From the NCBI RefSeq assembly GCF_000092065.1, contig NC_009364.1, forward strand, positions 496,001 through 560,000: a stretch of 64,000 bases of DNA, in the 5' to 3' direction. Under the pieces are notes generated by a model. It saw only the letters and a program-made list of their open reading frames with translations. It did no database searches and was not told the DNA's origin. The DNA comes from Ostreococcus lucimarinus CCE9901. Its lineage: Eukaryota; Chlorophyta; Mamiellophyceae; Mamiellales; Bathycoccaceae. Positions 1 to 9,643 of the stretch are shown piece by piece. Made by a program: the position numbers and the translations under genes. The stretch's first letter is position 1. Each line of letters opens with the position of its first letter.

Positions 1-1880
1 ACCAAGGCCGAGCTGTGCGTCGTTCTGTCGCCGCTCTTTTCGCCGCTGTCGTTACCGACCGAGTTTGAAGAATCGGAGCCTAACGTCGTCAGCAACTGAA
101 CCAAACGCATCTGGAAGTCGCGATCGCTCATGTTCGCACTCTGATCAATCATATCACGTCGATCTACATCGACGCCTCTCGACGGATCAAGACTTTCCAT
201 GAACTCGAACGACGATATCTCGCTCACCGGATGTCCGTTGCCGCTTTCCATGACGAGAAACATTGAAACGACACCTGGGGCATGCGCAGGAGCGTAGCAC
301 TTTAAAACATTCGGCGCGAGTTGCTCCACAGGCACGGCGATGGTACCGAACACGCAACACATTCCGATTCCTGGTTCCAATTCGACGAGCGGGTTACCCG
401 TGATGATGACCTTCGCGCCGCCCGATACGTCGTCCCATGACGGCGTAAAGTCGACGATACTCCATAAGACGTGCACACCGGAAGGCGTCGCAGGCACGTG
501 TCGTACGATGCCCGACGTGCGCCTCGTATGCATAGAGGTCTCCGCATCACCGCGTTCCGTAGCGTTTGCGCGGTGTCCGCTTAACTCATCAGCCGCATCC
601 GCATCGCCGGCGCTAGTACTCGGCTCGCCGCCCGGATCGTCGCTCGCGCGTTGCAGCGAAGATGCCATCGCGCGCTCAACGTCTTGTTCGAGTGTGTTGA
701 TTTGACGTTCGATTCGTTCCATCGATGTCGAATCGCCGTCGCCGGTGACTTGATTCTGCCACTGCGATCGAATGCGTTCAATGCGTCTCTCAAACTCTTC
801 AATGGACATCTCGCCGCCGGTCCGCGGTGAGTCAGAATGAACTAAACTTCGCGAGAACGTCGGAGTTTGCTGATCACTGTTTTCTCGCGCACGTCCGTCA
901 ACGCAATCGTCATCATATTCGTCATCTAATCCGTTGAACTCGCGCATCAGTCGCGAAAGAGACGTCGCCGGCGCGTCGTCGTCGCTAATATATTCAGAGT
1001 CCAGAGCGTACTTCCACTCGCTGGCTCCCTGCTCGGCGTCGTCGAGACCCGTTTCTTGAAAAATGAGCGCCAAATCCTCATCATCGCGATTCAACATATC
1101 GCTCACATTTTGCCGCGAGAAATCGTCCGCGGCGCCATCGAGAAACGACTCGAGCTCGACGTCCTTCCTCGACCTTCCCGCCCCTCGTCGCCCCGCCGTG
1201 GACGCGCTCTTAATTTTCGATGCCACGCTCCCAATCTTCGACGAGAGCGCCCTGTTCCCGATTTTGGACGACAACGGTGCCTTACTCCCTATCGCCCTCT
1301 TCCCATCCCTCCCCATCGAACCGAGCGCGCCCCTCGCCGCTCCCCCCGGCGTCGCCACCCCGCTCGACGGCCGCTGCGGCTCCTTCTTCACCGTCAAGTA
1401 ATGCACCAACACCGCCCCCTCGTCCATGTTCAGCAACCAATAACACCTTCGTTGAAACTTCGCGTCTTCCTCGCTGTGCGTGTAATAACAATTCAACAGC
1501 TCCACCGTCCCCACCTTTAACTTTTCGTGCGTCTCACGAATCGTCTTCCCGTCCTTCTTCTTCTGCCAGTTGTGTCCATCCTTGCGAAAGAACCGCACTA
1601 CCTTTCGATTGATCAGGAACAGCGTCCCCCCCAGCGGTCGCACGGGCGCGTCCACGCTCGGTTCGAAGCCGTACGCGGCGTAATTCAGCAGCACGTCGCA
1701 CACCTCGGTGTTTCGCAACCACCTCGTCTTCGCCGTCTTCACCACTTCGTTCGCGCGCTCGCGCGCCGCGGCGTCCGTCGGCGCGCGCGTCGGCTCGCCG
1801 AGCGCTCGCGCGGGGATCGTCGCGCCGCTCGGCGCCGTCGGGATCGTCTCGATCGCGCGTCCGGCGACGCGGCGTCGCAT
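1..1880 (-). CDS. CAMTA: CAMTA calmodulin-binding transcription activator (C-terminus beyond window edge)
   Basis: A single open frame runs on the minus strand from an ATG at 1880 through the left edge, giving at least 626 residues and no stop. Residues about 46-165 form a CG-1 DNA-binding domain: TRWLRNTEVCDVL, LFLINRKVVRFFRKDGHNW, then YYTHSEE and CYWLLNMDEG. A low-complexity Ser/Asp-rich linker follows. Residues about 467-550 match the IPT/TIG domain of CAMTAs, with FTPSWDDVSGGAKVIITG and LKCYAPAHAPG. The ankyrin repeats and IQ/CaM-binding motifs expected next would lie outside the window. CAMTAs are nuclear Ca2+/calmodulin-responsive activators binding CGCG-type elements; the role here is inferred from the family. 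The start is the first in-frame ATG before the CG-1 domain, and the frame has no intron. It diverges from APC10 over about 230 bp. Confidence 0.9.
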   Translation of the reverse strand, partial: MRRRVAGRAIETIPTAPSGATIPARALGEPTRAPTDAAARERANEVVKTAKTRWLRNTEVCDVLLNYAAYGFEPSVDAPVRPLGGTLFLINRKVVRFFRKDGHNWQKKKDGKTIRETHEKLKVGTVELLNCYYTHSEEDAKFQRRCYWLLNMDEGAVLVHYLTVKKEPQRPSSGVATPGGAARGALGSMGRDGKRAIGSKAPLSSKIGNRALSSKIGSVASKIKSASTAGRRGAGRSRKDVELESFLDGAADDFSRQNVSDMLNRDDEDLALIFQETGLDDAEQGASEWKYALDSEYISDDDAPATSLSRLMREFNGLDDEYDDDCVDGRARENSDQQTPTFSRSLVHSDSPRTGGEMSIEEFERRIERIRSQWQNQVTGDGDSTSMERIERQINTLEQDVERAMASSLQRASDDPGGEPSTSAGDADAADELSGHRANATERGDAETSMHTRRTSGIVRHVPATPSGVHVLWSIVDFTPSWDDVSGGAKVIITGNPLVELEPGIGMCCVFGTIAVPVEQLAPNVLKCYAPAHAPGVVSMFLVMESGNGHPVSEISSFEFMESLDPSRGVDVDRRDMIDQSANMSDRDFQMRLVQLLTTLGSDSSNSVGNDSGEKSGDRTTHSSAL

Positions 1881-2112
1881 CTCGCGATCGTTTTCGCGTC
1901 GAGAGAGCGACGCTCTCGCGCGATCGCTCGGCGGTCTCGGCGCGCGCGCGGCGCGCGAGGCGCGCGCGAGGCGACGCGCGCGCGGCGCGCGCGCGGTGCG
2001 CGCGCGGTGCGGCGGCGCGCGCGGCGCTCGGCGCGACCGCGACGGCGCGGCGCGGTCTGCTGCGTCGGTCTGGACGCGCGACGCCGCAGACGCGCGCGCG
2101 CGGCGCGGCGCG

Positions 2113-3012
2113 ATGCTGCGCAGCGACAGCGAGGACGAGGCCGCGCACGCCGCGTCCGTGGACGCGATCGTCGCGAGCGCGGACGCGCGGACGCGCGCGG
2201 CGCGCGCGCGCGGCGGAGGGAGAGACGACGGCGAGGGCGCGCGCGAGACGCGCGACGACGGCGAGCGCGAGCTGAACGACGACTACGACGAGGACGACGA
2301 CGACGAGGACGACGGCGACGAGGATGGCGACGGTGGGGGGAGGCGGCTCGGGGCGCGCGGCGCGGCGCGCGCGCGAGGCGGGCGCGAGGGCGACGGCGTC
2401 GCGCGAGTGGCGGCGACGCTGAGCGACGACGAGGAAGACGACGACGAGGAAGGCGATCGAGGCGGCGAAAGGCGCGGTGAGGGCGCGACGACGAGAGATA
2501 AGAAGCGAGAGGTCGGACATCTCGCGGTTTGGAGCGTGGCGAGCGCGAAACCGGGGAATGGGGTGGAGCTGTTGCGAGACGACGATTTGGCGACGTTTTG
2601 GCAGAGCGACGGCGCGCAGCCGCACGTCGTCAACGCGCAGTTTCAACACAAGGCGGAGCTGTGTGAGATCGCGCTTTGGTGCGAGTATAAGATGGACGAG
2701 AGTTACACGCCGAGTTTGATCTCCATACGCGCGGGGGCGTCGTGTCACGATTTACGCGAGGTGCGACTGGTGGAGCTCGAGCAACCGAACGGTTGGGTGC
2801 GCGTGCGCCTGCGCGGCGTCGACGATTCCTCCTATTTACGCGCGTATTTCATTCAAATCGCGGTGTTGGCGAATCATCAGAACGGTCGCGACACGCACGT
2901 GCGACAGATTAAGATTTTCGGGCCGAGGCGCGACCAGGCGCGCGCGCTCGGCCGCTCGCTCCAACTCGATTTCCAGTCGCCCGCTTTTTCGCAATACGCC
3001 GGCGTGCGGTAG
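2113..3012 (+). CDS. APC10: Anaphase-promoting complex subunit 10 (DOC domain)
   Basis: The predicted protein has 299 residues. The C-terminal half is a typical DOC/APC10 domain: VGHLAVWSVASAKPGNGV, LRDDDLATFWQSDG, DESYTPSLISIR and the nearly invariant FIQIAVLANHQNGRDTH. It ends in GVR, resembling the Ile-Arg tail that docks APC10 on TPR subunits. APC10 is the co-receptor for D-box degrons in the APC/C ubiquitin ligase that drives mitotic exit. About 130 N-terminal residues are a highly acidic, Arg-rich extension absent from the roughly 185-residue animal protein. The start at 2113 is the first ATG not overlapping the divergent CAMTA gene; a start closer to the domain is possible, since the extension is low complexity. 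It is convergent with NDUFB9. Confidence 0.9.
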   Translation: MLRSDSEDEAAHAASVDAIVASADARTRAARARGGGRDDGEGARETRDDGERELNDDYDEDDDDEDDGDEDGDGGGRRLGARGAARARGGREGDGVARVAATLSDDEEDDDEEGDRGGERRGEGATTRDKKREVGHLAVWSVASAKPGNGVELLRDDDLATFWQSDGAQPHVVNAQFQHKAELCEIALWCEYKMDESYTPSLISIRAGASCHDLREVRLVELEQPNGWVRVRLRGVDDSSYLRAYFIQIAVLANHQNGRDTHVRQIKIFGPRRDQARALGRSLQLDFQSPAFSQYAGVR

Positions 3013-3127
3013 GCGCGCCGAATCATAGCCTTAGCGCATTGTCGTAGCACTTTAGCCGCGCGCACCACCGCGATCGCGTCCCCGTCACGTACATCTCTCT
3101 CGCTATGGTTACAAAGTTTGTCTCAGT

Positions 3128-3661
3128 CTATTTCGCGTACGGCTCTCGTCCGAAATCGAAAACCATCGCCGCGTTCGCCGGGACCTCTGGATTTCTCGCG
3201 TACTTCGACCCCCCGTACATGGTCGGAATGATGTACGGATCCGGGTGCGCGTACGACTCCAGCGTCTTCTCCCCATCGCGCAGCGCCTTCTCGATCTCGC
3301 CGAGATCGCGAAGCGACGCGTTCGCCGCGAACGCCGACCGCACGCGATCCCGTTCGTCGTAAAAGATTCGTCGGTCGACGCACCACGACAGCACCGTTCG
3401 CAGCGTGTGCCTGCTCGAGCCGCGCGACGAAATCCGCGCCTTCGTCAGTCATCGCGCGTCGCGCGTCGCCCGCGCGCGTCGCCGCGCCTTCGTCGCGCGA
3501 TCGTCTTAGGTCACGCGCTCGACCCGCGTCGTCGCGCGTCGTCGCGTCGCCCGTCGCGCGCGATCGAGCCCTCGCGCGCGCGCGATCGATCGTGCGCGCG
3601 CGCCGTCGCACCTGTACAGCCGTATGGCGCGCGTGCGCGCGGGAACCGCCGCCGCGCTCAT
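3128..3661 (-). CDS. NDUFB9: NADH dehydrogenase (complex I) subunit B9/B22, LYR family, two exons
   Basis: The spliced gene is complement(join(3128..3410,3612..3661)), encoding 110 residues. Exon 1 encodes MSAAAVPARTRAIRLY and the first two bases of an Arg codon. The intron (3411-3611, 201 nt) starts GTGCGA and ends GAGCAG, with a CTGAC-type branch motif upstream of the acceptor. Joining restores a continuous LYR-HTLRTVLSWCV stretch that aligns residue for residue with the LYK-x-x-L-R-x-x-x-SWCV region of NDUFB9. The downstream exon has the family DPYIIPTMYGGSKYARN region. The protein is an accessory LYR subunit of the mitochondrial complex I membrane arm that binds acyl carrier protein. The intron splits the LYR triplet itself. 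The splice model was inferred by hand from frame and homology and is untested by transcripts. Confidence 0.85.
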
Positions 3662-3866
3662 CGCGATGCGTCGCGCAGTGCGGCCGCGGCACTCCGACGC
3701 GCACCGCACCGCGCTCGCACCGCTTCGCGCGCCGACGCGCGGCGCGCGCGCGCGCGCCACCGTCTTCGTTCGTCCGCCGCGCGCGCGCGCCGCGCGACGC
3801 CCCGAGTCGCGCGCACCGACCGCGCGCGCGCGCCGCCGCCGGAACGAACGCGCGGAACGAACCGCG

Positions 3867-6527
3867 ATGGCGACGCGACGCGACGACGCCGCGAGGCCGC
3901 CGCGCGAGAACGTCATGGTGTTCGTCCGGAACTTGCCGTACGATTGCGACGACGACGCGCTGGAGGCGACGTTCGGGGAGCACTTCGGCCCGATCAAGGA
4001 GTGCTGGGTGGCGCGCGAGAAGGGTTCGACGACGCACCGCGGGTTCGGATACGTCAAGTTTGCCATCGCCGACGACGCGCGAGAGGCGTGCGAGAAGTCG
4101 GGAAAGGTTGAGATGGGAGGACGTAAATTGGCCATCGTCGTGGCGAAGCGGAAAGAGGAGGGGGGGTCGGGAAAGAGATCGAAGACGCCGGCGGAGGCGA
4201 GCGGAGGCGAGCGCGCGGAGGCGGAGGCGGAGGCGGAGGCGGAGAAGAAGAAACGGGAACGGAAGAGCGCGGACGCTGTGAAGAGGGAACGCGTGAAACG
4301 AAGCGCGGGGAGCGGTGCGATGGCGACGAACGCGGCGGTGCGCACGGTGGTGCTGGGCGGGGTGAGACTCGGCGGCGAGATCGAAGGCGTGGACGCGGAG
4401 GCGGCAAAGGAACTCGCGCGCGCGTGTGGGGAGGTGGAGACGATCACGGAGCCGTGTCCGGACGACGTGATGAAGTTAGCGAAGATTCGTGAGGATGGGT
4501 GCAAGCGCGGGGCGATGTTGGTGGTGTACAAGGATGAGGAAACGGCGCGAGAAGCCGTTCGGGCGTTGCACGGGAAATCGCCGAAGGCAAAGTCGCATCG
4601 GAGACGGAAGAGTAAAGACACGGACGCGAAAGACGCAGACGAGCCTAAAGAGTACATTTGGGCGCGTGCGCTCGGAGGTGAAGGTTCGAAGCCGAAGCAA
4701 TGGCGCGTCATCGTTCGTAACTTGTCGTTCAAAGCGACGAAGGAATCGATTCGAGAAGCGCTGAGCGCCGCGGGCTTTGTTTGGGACATCAACGTGCCGA
4801 CAGATTTCCATGACAAGCCCAAAGGCTTCGCATTCGTGACGTATACGTGTAAATCCGACGCGGACAAAGCGGTGAGCGATTGCAATGGGGTGGAAATCGC
4901 GGGTAGGCAAGTCGCCGTGGACATTGCGTTGGGGAAGTCCAAGTACCAAGCAGAGCAAAACGCGGCGGCAAAGACCGCGCCGGAGGTTGCTGAGGATGAA
5001 CCGAAGACAAATGTTAGCCAGGACGACGATGATAGAGGCGACGATAGATCTAGCTCATCTTCGAGTGACGACGAGGACGAAGAAACTCAGGAGAAGAATA
5101 TGATGTCTCGACTACTCGGCAAGGTCATCGCGGAAGCTGAGCCGGCGAGACCTGAGCGAAAACCGATCGCAGCAAAGAAACAAGTAGCACCGGATGTCAA
5201 AGCGTCGAATAGCAAGGACGGTCAGGATCCCGCGTGGCAAGGACGCAAGGGCGTCGATGCGGATTCAGGCGAGACGCCAGAAAACGTCACCGTATTCGTG
5301 CGGAATTTACCTCTCGAGGCGACGTGGCAACAGCTGAAGGAAAAGATGATGAAATTCGGTAAAGTAACGAGCTGCAGAGTCGTGAAGGATAAGACCACGG
5401 GCAAGCACACTGGAAACGCGTTCGTTGATTTCACCAATGCGAATTCTGCAAACGCCGCCGTTGAGGCGGGCGAAAGCGAAAGCGCCGGTATTTTCGTCGC
5501 AGGACGACCGATCACCGTCGCCCTCGCGCTTTCCAAGGCAGAAGCCGCTGACATGATGGCTCGACAGGGTGCGAAATATCGCAACGCGAACAAACACCGT
5601 GATAATAGAAATCTGTACTTGGCGCAGGAGGGCGACATTCACGAAGCGTCCGCAGCCGCTGACGGCGTGAGCAAGAGCGATATCGACAAGCGTCGACGAT
5701 CGAACGAGGAGCGCCAGCTCAAGTTGAAGAATCCAAACTTTTTCATCTCGAGAACGCGTCTGTCGGTGCGGAATATTCCGCCGGAAATCGACTCAAAGAC
5801 GTTGAAAAAGATGTTCATCGAAGCCGTGCAACAACGCGCGACGCAAGCCGTACCGAAGGTGTTGCACGCCAAGCTTCTGTACGATAATGAGAAGATGGAT
5901 GAAAACGGCAAGCCTAGGAGTAAAGGTATGGGATTCATCGAGTTCACAGAGCACGAGCACGCGCTCACGGCGTTGCGAGCGTTGAACAATAATCCGAACG
6001 CGTTCTCTCGCGCTCGGCGCCCGATCGTCGAGTTCTCCATAGAAGACGCGCGAGCCGTGCGTAAGCTCGAACTCAAGGCGAAGCAGCGCGAGGGACAACA
6101 GAAAAGGGCCGCGAGTAAAGACGAGGACAAGCCTCGAGGCGCGGAGCAAGCGGCCAAACGCGTGGCCAAGAAGGAGAAAGCCGCGGGCGTCGCTCCAAAG
6201 CGGCCGCGCGACGACGCCAATCGGGCCCCAAAGCCCACATCCCGCGCCGACGCCGACGGTGACGCTAAACCGCGCGACAAACGCGGTACGAAACAGCAGC
6301 CCTCGAAACCCAGCGGAGGTGCGCCGAAGATGCTTCAGCGCGCCGCCGAGGCTAAGCGCGAAGACCGAAACGACGCGCGCCGCAAACGCGAGCGCGAGCC
6401 CGAATCCGTCAAGCCAAAGAAGAAGCCCCACGGCGCGGACAAGCGCGATCGCACTGACGACCTCATCGATCGATATTTCTCCGCGGACGCCAAGAAAGGC
6501 GGCGGAGGTCTCAAGGATTGGCTTTAA
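3867..6527 (+). CDS. RBM28: RBM28/Nop4-type nucleolar RNA-binding protein with multiple RRMs
   Basis: The predicted protein has 886 residues. RRMs are recognisable at roughly residues 14-90 (VMVFVRNLPYDC, RGFGYVKF), 290-370 (RVIVRNLSFKAT, KGFAFVTY), 470-560 (TVFVRNLPLEAT, GNAFVDF) and 630-730 (RLSVRNIPPEI, KGMGFIEF). A degenerate one lies near 155-235. Acidic/Ser linkers and a Lys/Arg-rich tail with nuclear-localisation character complete it. This multi-RRM order is that of yeast Nop4 and human RBM28, nucleolar factors for 60S ribosomal subunit maturation. The ATG at 3867 is preferred. An in-frame ATG at 3624 would add an 81-residue Arg/Ala-rich leader but would overlap NDUFB9 exon 1 on the other strand. 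Confidence 0.88.
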   Translation: MATRRDDAARPPRENVMVFVRNLPYDCDDDALEATFGEHFGPIKECWVAREKGSTTHRGFGYVKFAIADDAREACEKSGKVEMGGRKLAIVVAKRKEEGGSGKRSKTPAEASGGERAEAEAEAEAEKKKRERKSADAVKRERVKRSAGSGAMATNAAVRTVVLGGVRLGGEIEGVDAEAAKELARACGEVETITEPCPDDVMKLAKIREDGCKRGAMLVVYKDEETAREAVRALHGKSPKAKSHRRRKSKDTDAKDADEPKEYIWARALGGEGSKPKQWRVIVRNLSFKATKESIREALSAAGFVWDINVPTDFHDKPKGFAFVTYTCKSDADKAVSDCNGVEIAGRQVAVDIALGKSKYQAEQNAAAKTAPEVAEDEPKTNVSQDDDDRGDDRSSSSSSDDEDEETQEKNMMSRLLGKVIAEAEPARPERKPIAAKKQVAPDVKASNSKDGQDPAWQGRKGVDADSGETPENVTVFVRNLPLEATWQQLKEKMMKFGKVTSCRVVKDKTTGKHTGNAFVDFTNANSANAAVEAGESESAGIFVAGRPITVALALSKAEAADMMARQGAKYRNANKHRDNRNLYLAQEGDIHEASAAADGVSKSDIDKRRRSNEERQLKLKNPNFFISRTRLSVRNIPPEIDSKTLKKMFIEAVQQRATQAVPKVLHAKLLYDNEKMDENGKPRSKGMGFIEFTEHEHALTALRALNNNPNAFSRARRPIVEFSIEDARAVRKLELKAKQREGQQKRAASKDEDKPRGAEQAAKRVAKKEKAAGVAPKRPRDDANRAPKPTSRADADGDAKPRDKRGTKQQPSKPSGGAPKMLQRAAEAKREDRNDARRKREREPESVKPKKKPHGADKRDRTDDLIDRYFSADAKKGGGGLKDWL

Positions 6528-6616
6528 CGCGCGTTCGGCTTTAGCCTTCCCGACGTCTTGTAGCAACCAACCCCAGAGAAACACTCGTTTCGACACACCC
6601 GCGCGCGCGGGCCGTC

Positions 6617-8881
6617 ATGGCGCCCGCGCGCGCGCGCCTAAAACGCATTTTATGCGTTATCGGTGTCTGCTTCTTCGTCGCGCCGCGGCTGGCGCGCGGC
6701 GCGTCCACGAGCCTGTCCCGGTCGGAAATCGAAGCGCTCCGAGACGAAGTCAAAGAAATGTTCACCGACACGCTCGAGTCGTACAACGTCCACGCCTACC
6801 CCGCGGATGAGCTGAAGCCGATGTCTTGCGAGGGTGTAAACACGTTCGGCAGCGAATCGGGGTTCGCGGTGACGCTCATCGACGCGTTAGACGCGATGGT
6901 GGTGATGGGGAACAAGACGGCGTTCGAGCGCGGCGTTCGAGCGGTGATCGATAACACGAGATTCGACGTAGACGCGCACGTGAGCTTGTTTGAGATGAAT
7001 ATTAGAGTCCTCGGCGGACTACTGAGCGCGCATTTGCTGGCGAGCGATGAGGCGACGGGGTTTGGGATTGAGTGGTACGAGGACGAGTTGCTGGAGCTGG
7101 CGAACGATTTGGGTGAGGCGTTTCTTCCAGCGTTTGAGACGAAGACGGGCATACCGTATGGTGCGGTGAATTTGAAGTACGGTGTAGAAGTGAATGAGAC
7201 GACCATTACGAGCACTGCTGCGGGAGGCTCGTTGATTTTAGAGTTTGGGACGTTGAGCGCGTTAACGGGGGATCCGCGATTTAGGCGGGTCGCCGAAGCC
7301 GCGTTGGAAGCGTTGTGGGATCACAGGAGTGACATAGGCTTAGTAGGTGCACATATTGATATCGAAACCGGACAGTGGACGCAAGCCGAGGCGAGCGTCG
7401 GGGCCGGAATCGACTCATTTTACGAGTACATGTTGAAGTCATACATTTTGTTTGGTAACGAAAGGCATTTGGAAATATTTGAAGAAGCGTACGCAGCGGT
7501 AGAGGCACACGTGCGGTTAGCACCGTGGTACGTCGAGGCCGGTATGATGACTGGACAGTTGATTAGCTCACGATATGACTCGTTGATGTCGTTCTGGCCC
7601 GGCTTACAGGCGCTGTATGGTGACATCGAAACCGCGACGACGACGCACGACGCGTTTTTCCAGGTGTGGAAACATTACGGTTTCACACCTGAAGGCTTTG
7701 ACGTGCGGACGGGGGCGGCGATTCCAGGGCAAAAGCCGTATCCTCTGCGCCCAGAGCTCATCGAAAGCACGTATTTATTGTACAAGGCCACGGGCGACGT
7801 GACGTACATCGCCTGTGGTCGTGATTTTTTGGCGAGTTTGCGTTTGCTCAAGACGAATTGCGGTTACGCTCACATGGCGGACGTTTCGACGCAAAAGCTC
7901 GTGGACAAAATGGAAAGTTTCTTCTTATCGGAGACGTTGAAGTACTTATATTTACTCTTCGACGCGGCTTTAGATCGGGAGAACATCGTGGATGGCGGGC
8001 CGTATCCATATTTGTTCACCACAGAGGCGCACATTTTACCGCTCAAACCGGGCATTGGAGCGAGAGACAATCGCGGTCGACCGTTTCGAACGTTTTCATC
8101 CATTACGACGACGGCGGCGAAGAATACTGCGGCCTCACTCGTGCGATCGATCGTGCGTGGCGGATCTATGGTGATGAAAAATATGCGAGACGACGACGAG
8201 CCGGACAAGCGTACGCCGGACAAGTTTTGCTTGTATCACTCGCTACTTTGGCAAATCGGACTCAAGCCAGCGCCCGAGCGACCGCACAATTTAACGCAGC
8301 GCCTCGAAGGGCTCACGGGGCGCCCTGACGGCGTGCGCACGTTCATGAGCACTGTGCAGGAGTTTTTCGAACGCATGAAACGTCCAGATCACCGTCTCGC
8401 GGTGCGTCTTGGCTTGAGTTCGTTGGTGTCACACGAGGAGGATGTCATCGTGGCGAGCCGCTTGGCTGTCATGCTCGAGCGCACACACAAGTACTTACGC
8501 GAAGTATCTGATGAATATTTTGACGGTCGCATGTGTGCGTCCGTGCAAGAGTTTCAACTCATCGCCACGAGCGACACCGCCACGAACGACACCGTGGAGA
8601 TCGTGTTCAAGACAAAGACTTCGTACCAGAAGGCGAGCGCGTGCGTGGGAAAGGCGCTCATCCGCGTGTTGGGGACGCTAATGCACTCATACGCCTACGA
8701 CATCGGATCTGTGTACGATTGCGCGGTGTCGCAAACGACGTACATTCCGTACACAGACTTTGAGGATCCCAACGCGAGCGGCGACAACGTCGAGACAGAC
8801 GACGAAGAAGAACGCGACTATGACGACGACGACGACGACGACGAATACGAGCCCGTAGTTACGGAGGATGACGTCCTTTAG
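6617..8881 (+). CDS. EDEM-type GH47 alpha-mannosidase-like protein (ER-associated degradation)
   Basis: The predicted protein has 754 residues. An N-terminal signal peptide (RILCVIGVCFFVAPRLARGA) precedes a GH47 domain covering about residues 35-480. Family blocks include YNVHAYPADELKPMSC, FAVTLIDALDAMVVMGN, FEMNIRVLGGLLSAHLL, VGAGIDSFYEYMLKSYILFG and YPLRPELIESTYLLYKATGD. The C-terminus is a run of Asp/Glu with no clear HDEL signal. EDEM proteins trim or recognise mannose on misfolded glycoproteins and pass them to ERAD; Arabidopsis MNS4/MNS5 are the plant counterparts. The YPADEL and SFYEY blocks favour EDEM over Golgi mannosidase I. The start is supported by the signal peptide. Confidence 0.9.
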   Translation: MAPARARLKRILCVIGVCFFVAPRLARGASTSLSRSEIEALRDEVKEMFTDTLESYNVHAYPADELKPMSCEGVNTFGSESGFAVTLIDALDAMVVMGNKTAFERGVRAVIDNTRFDVDAHVSLFEMNIRVLGGLLSAHLLASDEATGFGIEWYEDELLELANDLGEAFLPAFETKTGIPYGAVNLKYGVEVNETTITSTAAGGSLILEFGTLSALTGDPRFRRVAEAALEALWDHRSDIGLVGAHIDIETGQWTQAEASVGAGIDSFYEYMLKSYILFGNERHLEIFEEAYAAVEAHVRLAPWYVEAGMMTGQLISSRYDSLMSFWPGLQALYGDIETATTTHDAFFQVWKHYGFTPEGFDVRTGAAIPGQKPYPLRPELIESTYLLYKATGDVTYIACGRDFLASLRLLKTNCGYAHMADVSTQKLVDKMESFFLSETLKYLYLLFDAALDRENIVDGGPYPYLFTTEAHILPLKPGIGARDNRGRPFRTFSSITTTAAKNTAASLVRSIVRGGSMVMKNMRDDDEPDKRTPDKFCLYHSLLWQIGLKPAPERPHNLTQRLEGLTGRPDGVRTFMSTVQEFFERMKRPDHRLAVRLGLSSLVSHEEDVIVASRLAVMLERTHKYLREVSDEYFDGRMCASVQEFQLIATSDTATNDTVEIVFKTKTSYQKASACVGKALIRVLGTLMHSYAYDIGSVYDCAVSQTTYIPYTDFEDPNASGDNVETDDEEERDYDDDDDDDEYEPVVTEDDVL

Positions 8882-8952
8882 GTCGTGCGACATGCGTGAG
8901 CTACTTGTGATATCGCGACGTTACACAAACACTTCTCTACAGACTACAGCGA

Positions 8953-9558
8953 TCAACTCGCGTGCATTTCCTCCGTCGGCACCGCCAACAACTGCACCTC
9001 TTCCCCTCCGTCGACGTCCTCCGTCTCTTCGTTCTGTCCCGTCGTCGCCGGAAGCGTCTGCAAATCGCCGACGATGCTCGTCGGTAACAGACACGGCGCG
9101 AAATCGTGCGCCACCGCCCCTAAATTCGCCAATCGATTCACGTATCCCGGAACGCTCTTCCCCGTCAAAACTTTGACCATCGTTTCCGTAAACGTATTGC
9201 AATTCCGTTTCAACAAATCGTAGCTCGGTCCCGGAAAGTCGCGCCGCAGCGCCTCCAACGCGTCCGCGAACTGATCCTCCGTCAGCAGGCTCGTCCCGAT
9301 CTCGATCGTCTCCCGATACTTCGCCGGGTGCGGCGCGCTCTTGGGCGCGATGTCGAACACGCCGGTGACGTTCGCGTCGTCGTGGTACCCGAACGCGTAC
9401 TCCCGGTCGTAGATTTCCACCGCCGAGTGATGGATCCCGAGTCCGATTGGATACGCGAGGTCGTTGTAATTCGCGTTTAGATCGTACACGTGCACGCGCA
9501 CGGTCGTCGTCGACGCCTCGGTGAATCGAGACGCCGTCGACGCGTCGTCGTCGCGCAT
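8953..9558 (-). CDS. PPPDE (DeSI-type) deubiquitinase/deSUMOylase
   Basis: The predicted protein has 201 residues. The PPPDE papain-like fold spans about residues 20-170. The catalytic His is the second one in GIHHSAVEIYDREYAFG (residue 44). The catalytic Cys is in LLKRNCNTFTE (residue 120). The intervening GVFDIAPK and FPGPSYDLL blocks are typical of the DeSI-2/PPPDE1 branch. Members remove SUMO or ubiquitin from nuclear and cytosolic proteins; the substrate here is unknown. The C-terminus is an acidic tail without recognised motifs. The gene is divergent from AP-4 sigma with 85 bp between start codons. Confidence 0.88.
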   Translation of the reverse strand: MRDDDASTASRFTEASTTTVRVHVYDLNANYNDLAYPIGLGIHHSAVEIYDREYAFGYHDDANVTGVFDIAPKSAPHPAKYRETIEIGTSLLTEDQFADALEALRRDFPGPSYDLLKRNCNTFTETMVKVLTGKSVPGYVNRLANLGAVAHDFAPCLLPTSIVGDLQTLPATTGQNEETEDVDGGEEVQLLAVPTEEMHAS

Positions 9559-9643
9559 GTCGAGCGCGCGCGGCGTCGCGATGTGACGCGGACGGGCCCG
9601 CCGCGCGCGTCAGTGCGCGACGCGCGCGCGGCGTCGCGGCGCC

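Noticed and set aside
1534-2748. 404-codon minus-strand open frame opposite APC10 and the start of CAMTA
   Set aside because: Its translation is Arg/Ala/Val low complexity, it has no recognised block, and it lies opposite the strongly conserved DOC domain. The CAMTA frame on the same strand is a different one.
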